Assembly: GCA_021810815.1 (NCBI GenBank)
Contig: JAJZHR010000236.1
Location: 1 to 5,004, forward strand
DNA from: Acidobacteriota bacterium
GTDB taxonomy: Bacteria; Acidobacteriota; Terriglobia; Terriglobales; Acidobacteriaceae
Length of the DNA: 5,004 nt
Direction of reading: 5' to 3'
Shown here: in pieces, positions 1 to 5,004 of the stretch
Layout: every line of letters begins with the position of its first letter
How positions within the stretch are numbered: the first letter of the stretch is position 1
Notes under the pieces: generated by a model
What the model saw: the letters and a program-made list of their open reading frames with translations, nothing else
What the model was told of the DNA's origin: nothing
Database searches by the model: none
Program-made: the position numbers and the translations under genes

Positions 1-2669
1 GGCGAATGGGCGCTCTCATGGGACACATCATGGCCTAATGCCTCCGGCAGCTTTGCGCGGTCGTTGGTATAGATCTGCGCGTCCTCCGCGCCCCGCGAAG
101 CCGCAACGTAAGCCATACGGCTGTTGAGCAAGTCTTTCGCGGCCAACTCGGTATCGACGTGAATCAAGACGCGCTCGGCGGTCTGTCCCTGGCTGGAATG
201 GCTCGTCACCGCATAACCGTGATCGAGATGCGGATGCTCGCGCGGATCGAGCTGTACGTCGCGGCCACCGTCCATCTTCAAGCGCATCTGCCCATCGGCT
301 TTAATTACTTCAACCGTTCCCAATTCGCGGTTGGCAACCTTCAAGTCGTTAGCTGGAGCGGTGAACTGGATGCGGTCGCCCACAGCGAAAATGCGCGGCT
401 CTTCCCGATAGACAGAAACACCCTGCTGTCGGCGTGGATCATAGGTCACTTCTGAGCCATCCGCCCGCACCACAGTCAACAGGTTCTTCTCCGCGTCAAC
501 GCTCTTGAGCCGTGCGTATTCGCCGCGCTCCATGCCGGTCTCTTTCGATCCGCGCGCGTAGCGCAGTACATCGTTAAACTCATAGCGGGCGGCCCATGTA
601 CGCTCCGGACCGGTGAGGTCCTGGCGTGGCACAAGCGCCTCGATGCGATGCTCCTCTTTGCTGACCAGACCACGCTCTTGCATCTCGGCACGAATTGCCA
701 AGTTGATCTCCACGCGGGAACGATTGTCGGGAGAGACAACCAGCGTGCCTTCCGGTGACTTCGTATATTCCTTTGCTATCGCGGCGATACGTTCTTCGCG
801 TCCCGCAATCTCATGAACGCGGCCCTGCCGCTCCAAACCCTGCACGGCCTCGCGCACCTCGCCACGCGCAAGCTGCTCGACCACCTGTTTCAGCTCCGGA
901 TCTTTCTGCCGGACGATCTCTTCGAGCTTGACTGTCTTCATGCCCGCATCCTGAAGCTGCGCGAAGGGACGCCCAGCCTCGACTGCCTCATGCTGCCGCC
1001 GATCACCTACCAGCAACACGCGGTCGTTGGGATGCAGGCGATGCACAAACTCGTGCATCTGCTTGGTGGACGCGAGCGAGGATTCATCGAGCACATACAG
1101 GCGGCGCTCTCCGGTGTCCGGCTGCTGTCCGCGCGCAAGATGCTTTTGCAGCGTGGATGTTTCCATACCGGCATCGGCCAGCTTCTGTGCCGCGCGGGAC
1201 GTGGGCGCGAAGCCCTCAACCTTGTATCCCTGAGCTTCCGCGCCTTCACGTACGACGGCAAGCGTCGTGGTCTTACCCGCACCGGCGACGCCGTCCAATC
1301 CAACCATCTTTTCGCGAGAATGAAACACTTGGTCAACCGCTTGGCGCTGCGAGGCATTCAGCTCCGTGTGACGGGATTCAGTCGCGACGCGGAGCTGCGA
1401 GTCCAACAGCATCGGTGCACTCACTCCACTTTGATTGCCTTCCTGCATCCGTGCGACGATCTCGCGTTCCATGCGAAGCATCGCAGCGGTGGTGTACTGC
1501 TGTCCTGCTCCGCCATGATCGACGGTGCGGAACTCGCCTCGCGCAGCCCGCCGCTCGAACTCCTGATGGATATGTGCATACGTTGTCTCACCCATCCCTC
1601 GACTGAGCGCCGCTTCCAGAAGATCGCGCCGGTCCAGCACGGCGGAGCGCTCGAAGAGATGATCGCGGGCATAGGTGACGGCCTGCTGCGCGATTCGGTC
1701 CGGCTCGTAGACGTGGCGCTGGCTATGTTCCCGTGCCTCACCAACAACCCTGTCGGCCTGATGCCCATACTTCGCGGCCAACTCGCGGTGCCGCTCCAAT
1801 ACCTCTCCCGGCGAGAACAGTTCCTTGCTGTCCCGCGTCCGGTGTGCGGCAACCTGCGCGGCTCCCGCTCCATCCAATCCCATCTCTCGCAGATGATCTT
1901 TGATCTGCTCCCGGCGTGGGCTGCTAGCCTCGAGATACTCTTTCGTGTAGCCCTTGATCTCCGGCTGTCCGTGCTTGCCGCGCTCCAGCTCGTAGCCCAA
2001 ACCCTGCAACCGCATTGCCAGCTCGGAGCGGTAAACGCTGGTGGCATAGCGTTGCGACGCGAATAATTCCTGCGGCTGCAAGGCGCGCGTTTGTCCGTTG
2101 TCGCGCTCGGTGACGTTGAAGATCACAGCATGGGTGTGAAGCTGCGGGGCGGCATAGCCGTCCACAGGCCGCGCGGTATCGTGCTCAAAGGTAGCCGCAA
2201 CAAATTTGCCTGTCGTCTCTGGCGCATGGACGTTGCCGATCCGCGCCTGCGTGTATTTCTCGAGCTCGGCCAGAGCTACACGCACACTCTCCCGATGCGC
2301 ATCTCTTACGCGCTCATCGCCGCCTACAAGTGCGGTGAGAGAAACTGACTTCGGCGCGGAGAACGTAGCGTCCCAACCAGCGCGATGCTCTACGCTCGTC
2401 ACTTCCTTGCCGAACTTGCCTTCATAGGTTTTGGAAACCTGATGGCGAACGAGCTGCGCTTCCGTGTGCGGATGCTGGCCCTCGGTGAGCTTGGCAAAGT
2501 GCTCATTGCCAACCGCACCTTCCAAGCCCCACTGCTCGGCCAGCTTGCCTTGCCACTCGCTATGTCCCTGCTGGTCGCGGCTCCAATAGTTCTGCCGCTC
2601 CGAAGCAAACTCCCGCTCATGGTACGTCCGCACCTGGCTTGCCGACAGCGGTTTGGAGATCGTCAGCAT
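1..2669 (-). CDS. mobF: MobF-family (TrwC/TraI-like) conjugative relaxase-helicase, C-terminus cut off by the window edge
   Basis: This is a bifunctional relaxase and 5'-3' DNA helicase that nicks oriT, stays bound to the 5' end and unwinds the transferred strand. The frame is open from ATG 2669 to the left edge (889 codons visible). The N-terminus MLTISKPLSASQV and the SEWQGKLAEQWGL segment are typical of the family. Tyr16 and Tyr28 are the likely catalytic tyrosines. The metal-binding histidines are His163 (HDTAR), His178 and His180 (QLHTHAVIFN). GWDATFSAPKSVSLT lies between the tyrosines and the histidines. The helicase half shows Walker A GVAGAGKT (460-467), Walker B LDESS (527-531), motif III GDRRQH (555-560) and motif VI SHSSQGQTAERV (823-834), then YVAASRG (854-860). 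Probably about 50-150 residues are missing. A GGGAG at 2680-2684 lies 10 bases upstream of the start, and the membrane-protein gene ends 24 bases upstream, so the two are probably co-transcribed. Confidence 0.96.
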   Translation of the reverse strand, partial: MLTISKPLSASQVRTYHEREFASERQNYWSRDQQGHSEWQGKLAEQWGLEGAVGNEHFAKLTEGQHPHTEAQLVRHQVSKTYEGKFGKEVTSVEHRAGWDATFSAPKSVSLTALVGGDERVRDAHRESVRVALAELEKYTQARIGNVHAPETTGKFVAATFEHDTARPVDGYAAPQLHTHAVIFNVTERDNGQTRALQPQELFASQRYATSVYRSELAMRLQGLGYELERGKHGQPEIKGYTKEYLEASSPRREQIKDHLREMGLDGAGAAQVAAHRTRDSKELFSPGEVLERHRELAAKYGHQADRVVGEAREHSQRHVYEPDRIAQQAVTYARDHLFERSAVLDRRDLLEAALSRGMGETTYAHIHQEFERRAARGEFRTVDHGGAGQQYTTAAMLRMEREIVARMQEGNQSGVSAPMLLDSQLRVATESRHTELNASQRQAVDQVFHSREKMVGLDGVAGAGKTTTLAVVREGAEAQGYKVEGFAPTSRAAQKLADAGMETSTLQKHLARGQQPDTGERRLYVLDESSLASTKQMHEFVHRLHPNDRVLLVGDRRQHEAVEAGRPFAQLQDAGMKTVKLEEIVRQKDPELKQVVEQLARGEVREAVQGLERQGRVHEIAGREERIAAIAKEYTKSPEGTLVVSPDNRSRVEINLAIRAEMQERGLVSKEEHRIEALVPRQDLTGPERTWAARYEFNDVLRYARGSKETGMERGEYARLKSVDAEKNLLTVVRADGSEVTYDPRRQQGVSVYREEPRIFAVGDRIQFTAPANDLKVANRELGTVEVIKADGQMRLKMDGGRDVQLDPREHPHLDHGYAVTSHSSQGQTAERVLIHVDTELAAKDLLNSRMAYVAASRGAEDAQIYTNDRAKLPEALGHDVSHESAHS

Positions 2670-2693
2670 CTGCGCGCTGCTCCCGTCTTTGCC

Positions 2694-3488
2694 TCACTCA
2701 ATCCCTTTGCTCGCATCCCACACAAACCCGTTGCTCTTGGCAGCGGGAGTCTGAGCAGGCGGCAGTGCAATCGGTGAGGTCGATGCCGACGCCCCCTGTA
2801 GAGTCTTTGCCGGCTTCGCCAAGGAATGAACTTCCATCAAAGGTTTCGCGGTAGCGGCTCGCAGTGCCCGCCGCACCTGGATATTCTTCCTGAAACCAGC
2901 ACACAAGTTGAGCACGTTCTGTCCCAGCTCTCGCCATAGCGGAACCGGCCTTCCCCACAGATACCGCTCCCGGCGAGCACTCCGCCACGACAGGATCAGC
3001 AACCAGAGAAGCACTGCAGCGACGAGCAGCAAAGCTGGCTGCACAAGGTAGCGCCACACGGGCTCTCCATAGAAGAACTCCTGCCTGAGCAACAATGCCA
3101 GCTTCGCGGAGTTCACCTCCGTCGGCAAGCCTCGTTCAACTCCTGTCCACCCGTCCGACTCCGCCTTGCGATCCATCCAGAAAGGCAGGATGTCACCCTT
3201 CCAGAGCAGCTCCCGCGCCGGAATCGGAAACAAATCATCTTCGGTAGCCAGACTGTATTGCAGATGCGGTTGGCTCTTCTTTGGTCCGGGTGCAGGCTTC
3301 ACCTTCCATATCCACCGCACCTCGCTCGTTGCCGACGGGTCTTTCTCATGCCAGGAACTGGCCAGATACGCACCGAGGTAGTACCGCTGGAGCGGCGTAA
3401 AGGTATACAGCAGTGGCGGCAGAAACACACTAAAGCCTGCGGCCAGCAGAAACATGCCCACTCCGACGACAAAGAGAAGTTTCTTCAT
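2694..3488 (-). CDS. Two-pass membrane protein in the coupling-protein (trwB/traD) position, no ATPase domain
   Basis: The protein has 264 residues. It has a hydrophobic segment at about 4-30 and a second, strongly hydrophobic one at about 149-168 (ALLLVAAVLLWLLIL). Between them is a segment of about 115 residues rich in Trp, Pro and charged residues, probably periplasmic. A basic stretch follows (RSARRERYLWGRP, 169-181), then a cytoplasmic tail with an Ala/Pro/Ser-rich linker (about 230-252) ending in FVWDASKGIE. Two membrane passes followed by an Arg-rich segment and a Gly-Arg resemble the N-terminus of type IV coupling proteins. No Walker A or B motif is present and the protein stops where the ATPase would begin. 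The start codon overlaps the upstream stop (ATGA) and has a strong GGGAGGT ribosome site. Its place between an RHH gene and the relaxase gene suggests a role in DNA transfer. The precise function is not recognised. It may be a stand-alone membrane partner of a separate ATPase, or a decayed coupling protein. Confidence 0.85.
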   Translation of the reverse strand: MKKLLFVVGVGMFLLAAGFSVFLPPLLYTFTPLQRYYLGAYLASSWHEKDPSATSEVRWIWKVKPAPGPKKSQPHLQYSLATEDDLFPIPARELLWKGDILPFWMDRKAESDGWTGVERGLPTEVNSAKLALLLRQEFFYGEPVWRYLVQPALLLVAAVLLWLLILSWRSARRERYLWGRPVPLWRELGQNVLNLCAGFRKNIQVRRALRAATAKPLMEVHSLAKPAKTLQGASASTSPIALPPAQTPAAKSNGFVWDASKGIE

Positions 3489-3910
3489 CGCCCACCACCT
3501 CCCGGTTTCTCCTGCTGCATGAACTCTGCGAGCAGCTTGCGGGCGTCGGCGAGCTTCCGGGCGTCGGCCTGGTCACGGATTTTGACCACAGATTCGGGCA
3601 GCAGATGCTTGCCTTCGGCGTTCGCCTGGGCCGTCGCATGGAAGAGATTCAGCAGCATGTATCGCAACGCCGAGACCTCGGCCAGCACCAACTCTGCAGG
3701 GTCTGCCGACCGCTCCCGCGCAGCCCTCAAAGCCAGCTCGCGCAGCCATTCTGCCAAGGATTCTCCCGCGCCTTCAGCGGCGACTTCTATCTCCGCCAAC
3801 TCCTCCGGTGTCACCCTTGTGGAGATGGTCTTGGCACGGAGAACCGGACGCGCATCGCCACCGGGCGAGGCTGGAGACTGCAACGGAGTCGGGATGCGGG
3901 GAGTGCTCAT
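3485..3910 (-). CDS. Ribbon-helix-helix DNA-binding protein, likely relaxosome accessory (TrwA/MobC-like)
   Basis: The product has 141 residues from ATG 3910. After a Pro-rich N-terminus, residues about 26-65 fit a ribbon-helix-helix fold: a short basic strand (AKTISTRVT), a helix starting PEELAEIEVAA, a Gly-containing turn, and a second helix SLAEWLRELALRAA. The C-terminal part (about 75-135) is helical and could mediate oligomerisation or relaxase contact, and it holds a duplicated ADARKL. In MobF and MobP systems, RHH proteins encoded next to oriT bind it, help nicking and repress their own operon; that role is inferred here from fold and position. A TTG at 3976 in the same frame would add 22 residues, but it has no good ribosome site and would make the putative nic region and promoter coding. 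ATG 3910 with GAGG at 3922-3925 is preferred. The stop overlaps the next gene's start by ATGA. Confidence 0.85.
   Translation of the reverse strand: MSTPRIPTPLQSPASPGGDARPVLRAKTISTRVTPEELAEIEVAAEGAGESLAEWLRELALRAARERSADPAELVLAEVSALRYMLLNLFHATAQANAEGKHLLPESVVKIRDQADARKLADARKLLAEFMQQEKPGGGGR
3497..3503 (-). promoter_or_regulatory. Strong Shine-Dalgarno for the membrane-protein gene, inside the RHH gene's 3' end
   Basis: On the minus strand this reads GGGAGGT, eight bases before the ATG at 3488. It lies within codons of the RHH protein's glycine-rich tail (PGGGGR). Together with the ATGA stop-start overlap, it indicates translational coupling of the two genes. Confidence 0.7.
3534..3569. repeat. 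Two tandem 18-bp units within the RHH gene
   Basis: Units 3534-3551 and 3552-3569 match at 16 of 18 positions. On the minus strand they encode two consecutive ADARKL hexapeptides. The in-frame unit length (6 codons) makes this a simple slippage-type duplication that lengthens a C-terminal helix. Confidence 0.85.
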
Positions 3911-3931
3911 CGAGAAGCCCGCCTCGTAATC

Positions 3932-3960
3932 AGATTGCACCCTGCGATTTCGGCAGTCAA
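3932..3960 (-). promoter_or_regulatory. Candidate sigma70-type promoter of the mob operon
   Basis: On the minus strand, TTGACT (3960-3955, five of six consensus bases) is followed by a 17-base spacer and CAATCT (3937-3932), which keeps the two most conserved -10 positions (second A, last T). Transcription would start near 3925, giving a leader of about 15 bases before the RHH start at 3910. The -35 lies about 26 bases from the putative nic site, so relaxosome proteins bound there could affect it. The -10 is weak, so this is tentative. Confidence 0.4.
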
Positions 3961-3969
3961 GCGCCCGAT

Positions 3970-3990
3970 GCGGCAAACCGTTGTCTATCA
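3970..3990 (+). other. Putative oriT nic region, R388-like
   Basis: The plus strand reads TTGTCTAT at 3981-3988. The R388 nic site, cut by the MobF relaxase TrwC, is TTGTCT/ATAG, so the predicted cut is between 3986 and 3987. Just 5' is a small hairpin: CGG (3971-3973) pairs with CCG (3978-3980) around a CAAA loop, with a possible extra G-T pair. R388 has a larger hairpin with a GAAA loop at nearly the same distance from nic. Position and direction also agree: the site is just upstream of the RHH-membrane protein-relaxase genes, and the transferred strand would lead away from them. An 8-base match with a short hairpin is suggestive, not proof. Confidence 0.55.
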
Positions 3991-3994
3991 GTGC

Positions 3995-4009
3995 GTTTAC
4001 GCGTCATAC
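3995..4009 (+). repeat. Partial copy of the GTTTACGC repeat
   Basis: The left half GTTTACGC (3995-4002) is exact; the right half (GTCATAC) has diverged from GCGTAAAC. It begins 33 bases before the perfect palindrome at 4028, and 9 bases after the putative nic. It is a likely weak or half binding site for the same factor. Confidence 0.5.
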
Positions 4010-4027
4010 CCGTTGAGTGCTCTGCGC

Positions 4028-4043
4028 GTTTACGCGCGTAAAC
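4028..4043. repeat. Perfect 16-bp palindrome GTTTACGCGCGTAAAC
   Basis: The sequence is identical to its own reverse complement, so it suits a dimeric DNA-binding protein. It lies in the intergenic region 42 bases from the putative nic and is the best copy of a unit that recurs, degenerate, at 3995 and 4096. A further half-site in reverse orientation may be at 4049-4056. Possible ligands are the RHH protein of this window or a stability/partition protein from the leading side. Confidence 0.7.
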
Positions 4044-4053
4044 ACATCAAAAC

Positions 4054-4075
4054 GCGTCCCGACGGCGTCCCCGAC
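4054..4075 (+). repeat. Direct repeat GCGTCCC(C)GAC, two copies 11 bp apart
   Basis: GCGTCCCGAC (4054-4063) recurs as GCGTCCCCGAC (4065-4075). The 11-base period is close to one helical turn, which would place both copies on the same DNA face. It sits between the two palindrome copies. The function is unknown. Confidence 0.5.
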
Positions 4076-4095
4076 AAGTTACTGATTCCTTGCGC

Positions 4096-4111
4096 GTTGA
4101 CGCCCGTAAAC
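4096..4111. repeat. Imperfect copy of the 16-bp palindrome
   Basis: GTTGACGCCCGTAAAC differs from the perfect palindrome at 4028 by two bases. Both are preceded by TGCGC, so the shared block is longer than the palindrome. The start-to-start distance is 68 bases, about twice the 33-base distance from the partial copy at 3995. From here to 4152 no gene or clear signal is visible. Confidence 0.6.
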
Positions 4112-4172
4112 ACGGATACGGCTCACGTATACAAGCAGCATCCCATTTGGGGGTGACGTGTCATAGTCAACC

Positions 4173-4188
4173 CGATGCGCAAGCATCG
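4173..4188 (+). ncRNA. GCAA-tetraloop hairpin near the intron 5' end
   Basis: CGATGC (4173-4178) pairs perfectly with GCATCG (4183-4188) around a GCAA loop. GNRA loops on short stems are typical tertiary-contact elements of group II intron domain I. Confidence 0.65.
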
Positions 4189-4319
4189 TGCTCTTCAAAT
4201 GCAGTAGCAACCAAACTGGAGGCACGATGTAGACCGCATCAAGCCGGCAAGATGTAGCGGATGCAAGAGCCGTACGGTGAAGGCCCAGCGAGCCACACCG
4301 GCTCCGAGTCATGCGGGCA

Positions 4320-4333
4320 TGGCCGTAAGGCCA
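4320..4333 (+). ncRNA. GTAA-tetraloop hairpin in the intron RNA
   Basis: TGGCC (4320-4324) pairs with GGCCA (4329-4333) around a GTAA loop, another GNRA-type hairpin within the presumed domain I. Assignment to a named subdomain was not possible by eye. Confidence 0.6.
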
Positions 4334-4591
4334 GATACGAAGCGTTGACAGGAGGAATTGTGGGCCAGGAATTGAGCCGCGAAATACCCCGAACTTCAGG
4401 ACGCCGACGCTCTGACACGGTGCGGAAGGCAACATCCCGAGGAGCGCTTTCGCAAGCTCCAAAGGAGTCCTGCGCGGTCTTTGACCCTGGCACATAGGGA
4501 CACAGCTTGCACGGAAGTTGGGAGATCCCGGGTTCACCCGTGAGCAGCCAGTGCTCGTGGGACGCATCGGGAAGTTCAAGGACTGGAGCCG

Positions 4592-5004
4592 ATGATGAAC
4601 GAACACGGGAAGTCGGACAGACTCGTAGTACCGAAGAAGTCTCCGAACAAAGCTGGGCAACCAGTGGCGGAGGAGATGGAGGGAAGGGGTCTGGCCAAGG
4701 GAAATCTGGGCCAGCAAAACGCGCCCCGGACTCAGAGCCGGATCACGGGGGTCCCCAGCGACAGGTCTTCGTCGCTGGGGCCACTCAGCGCGCCAAGTGA
4801 GTTGGAACAGATACGACAGACAGCAAAATCGAACAAGGATGTGAAGTTCACAGCTCTGATGCATCACGTCTACCGGATCGACACTCTGCGGTTCGCCTAT
4901 TCGCAGTTAAAGAGGCAAGCGGCAGCCGGTGTGGATGGGGAGAGGTGGCGGCACTACGGCGAGGCTCTTGAGGACAATCTCCAGAACCTCTCCCATAGAT
5001 TGAA
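4592..5004 (+). CDS. ltrA: Group II intron reverse transcriptase/maturase, N-terminal part
   Basis: The intron-encoded protein helps the intron RNA splice and then reverse-transcribes it at a DNA target. The 137 codons visible run off the right edge; the family is usually 400-600 residues. The N-terminus (KSDRLVVPKKSPNK, then EGRGLAKGN) is characteristic of a large bacterial group of these proteins and precedes a variable, poorly conserved linker. From about residue 86 the conserved RT0 region begins: FTALMHHVYRIDTLRFAYSQLKRQAAAGVDG (the last residues a variant of APGVDG), then WRHYGEALEDNLQNLSHRL. The catalytic YADD and the maturase domain are outside the window. Two ATG codons are adjacent (4592, 4595). 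GGAG at 4585-4588 is better spaced for the second, so the protein may be one residue shorter. No frameshift is seen in the visible part. Confidence 0.92.
   Translation, partial: MMNEHGKSDRLVVPKKSPNKAGQPVAEEMEGRGLAKGNLGQQNAPRTQSRITGVPSDRSSSLGPLSAPSELEQIRQTAKSNKDVKFTALMHHVYRIDTLRFAYSQLKRQAAAGVDGERWRHYGEALEDNLQNLSHRL
4753..4780 (+). repeat. Perfect 10-bp inverted repeat in the RT coding region
   Basis: CCCCAGCGAC (4753-4762) and GTCGCTGGGG (4771-4780) are exact reverse complements around an 8-base loop. It falls in the variable linker of the maturase gene (residues about 54-63). It is not followed by a T-run, so it is not a typical terminator. It may be a stable hairpin within the intron RNA. 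Confidence 0.7.

Larger units (their letters stand above)
4153..5004 (+). mobile_element. Group II intron, 5' part (truncated by the window edge)
   Basis: A retroelement recognised chiefly by its reverse transcriptase gene, which is preceded by about 440 bases of structured non-coding sequence of the length expected for domain I and the domains up to the ORF. The 5' boundary is placed at GTGAC (4153), the nearest match to the GUGYG intron start consensus; a start at GTGTC (4158) is also possible, so the boundary is uncertain by about 20 bases. Hairpins closed by GNRA loops (4173-4188, 4320-4333) and paired segments such as GAGCCG/CGGCTC (4267-4272 with 4299-4304) and GGAGC/GCTCC (4441-4445 with 4456-4460) fit a folded ribozyme. 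The 3' domains V and VI lie beyond the window. The intron is sense on the plus strand, opposite to the mob genes. Confidence 0.82.

Noticed and set aside
1421..2047. A 208-codon minus-strand frame, and a similar 116-codon one at 1007-1357
   Set aside because: Both lie within the relaxase gene in another frame and have compositions typical of frame shadows (rich in Arg and Ser).
813..2066. A 417-codon plus-strand open frame
   Set aside because: It is antisense to the relaxase gene, in codon register with it, and has no recognisable domains. The minus-strand frame carries all the relaxase and helicase motifs, so this is a by-product of GC-rich codon use.
3258..3929. A 223-codon plus-strand frame across the RHH and membrane-protein genes
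   Set aside because: It is antisense to two well-supported coupled genes, has low-complexity Ser/Ala/Arg content, and shows no domain.
3911..3976. An N-terminal extension of the RHH protein from TTG 3976
   Set aside because: It has no clear ribosome site, unremarkable extra residues, and would read through the likely promoter. ATG 3910 with GAGG upstream is preferred.
4097..4125. A plus-strand promoter from TTGACG at 4097
   Set aside because: No -10-like hexamer occurs at 16-19 bases; GTATAC is too far downstream and GATACG too close.
4144..4201. CATTTG (4144-4149) complementary to CAAATG (4196-4201) as an IBS/EBS exon-binding pair
   Set aside because: The match is only six bases, the upstream copy does not abut the predicted splice site, and the downstream one is too near the intron 5' end for the usual EBS1 position.
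4507..4800. A 97-codon plus-strand frame overlapping the maturase start
   Set aside because: It overlaps the maturase in another frame. The 4592 frame carries the conserved KSDR...SPNK and RT0 residues.
4079..4867. A 262-codon minus-strand frame
   Set aside because: It is antisense to the group II intron RNA and the start of its maturase gene. Such frames are common false predictions over intron ribozyme sequence.

Overview
The window looks like part of a conjugative or mobilisable element, probably plasmid-borne, from a GC-rich bacterium. Nothing here fixes the host. The style of the relaxase and of the small membrane protein is compatible with an acidobacterium, but that is a weak inference, and a proteobacterial or other host is possible.

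Layout, right to left on the minus strand (the direction of transcription). A small ribbon-helix-helix protein (3485-3910) overlaps by ATGA with a two-pass membrane protein (2694-3488). That gene is followed after 24 bases by a large MobF-family relaxase-helicase (from 2669 to beyond the left edge). This matches the order of the R388 trwA-trwB-trwC DNA-processing operon, with one difference: the gene in the trwB (coupling protein) position keeps a coupling-protein-like membrane topology but has no ATPase domain.

The intergenic region 3911-4152 looks like the origin of transfer and control region. It holds a plausible operon promoter (3932-3960). It also holds a plus-strand TTGTCTAT (3981-3988), identical to the bases around the R388 nic site and preceded by a small hairpin. 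Beyond that lies a cluster of GTTTACGC-type palindromic repeats (3995-4111) and a short direct repeat (4054-4075). The orientation is as in R388: the transferred strand would lead rightward, away from the mob genes, so these genes would enter the recipient last.

From about 4153 to the right edge is the 5' part of a group II intron on the plus strand. About 440 bases of structured RNA sequence, with GNRA-capped hairpins, precede the start of its reverse transcriptase/maturase gene (4592 to beyond the right edge). The intron therefore sits about 165 bases into the putative leading region, with its sense strand on the putative transferred strand.

Working together: the RHH protein would bind oriT and probably regulate its own operon. 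The relaxase would nick and unwind the DNA. The membrane protein may link this complex to a transfer channel encoded elsewhere. The intron is a passenger retroelement. No type IV secretion genes, replication genes, tRNA, rRNA or CRISPR array were seen.
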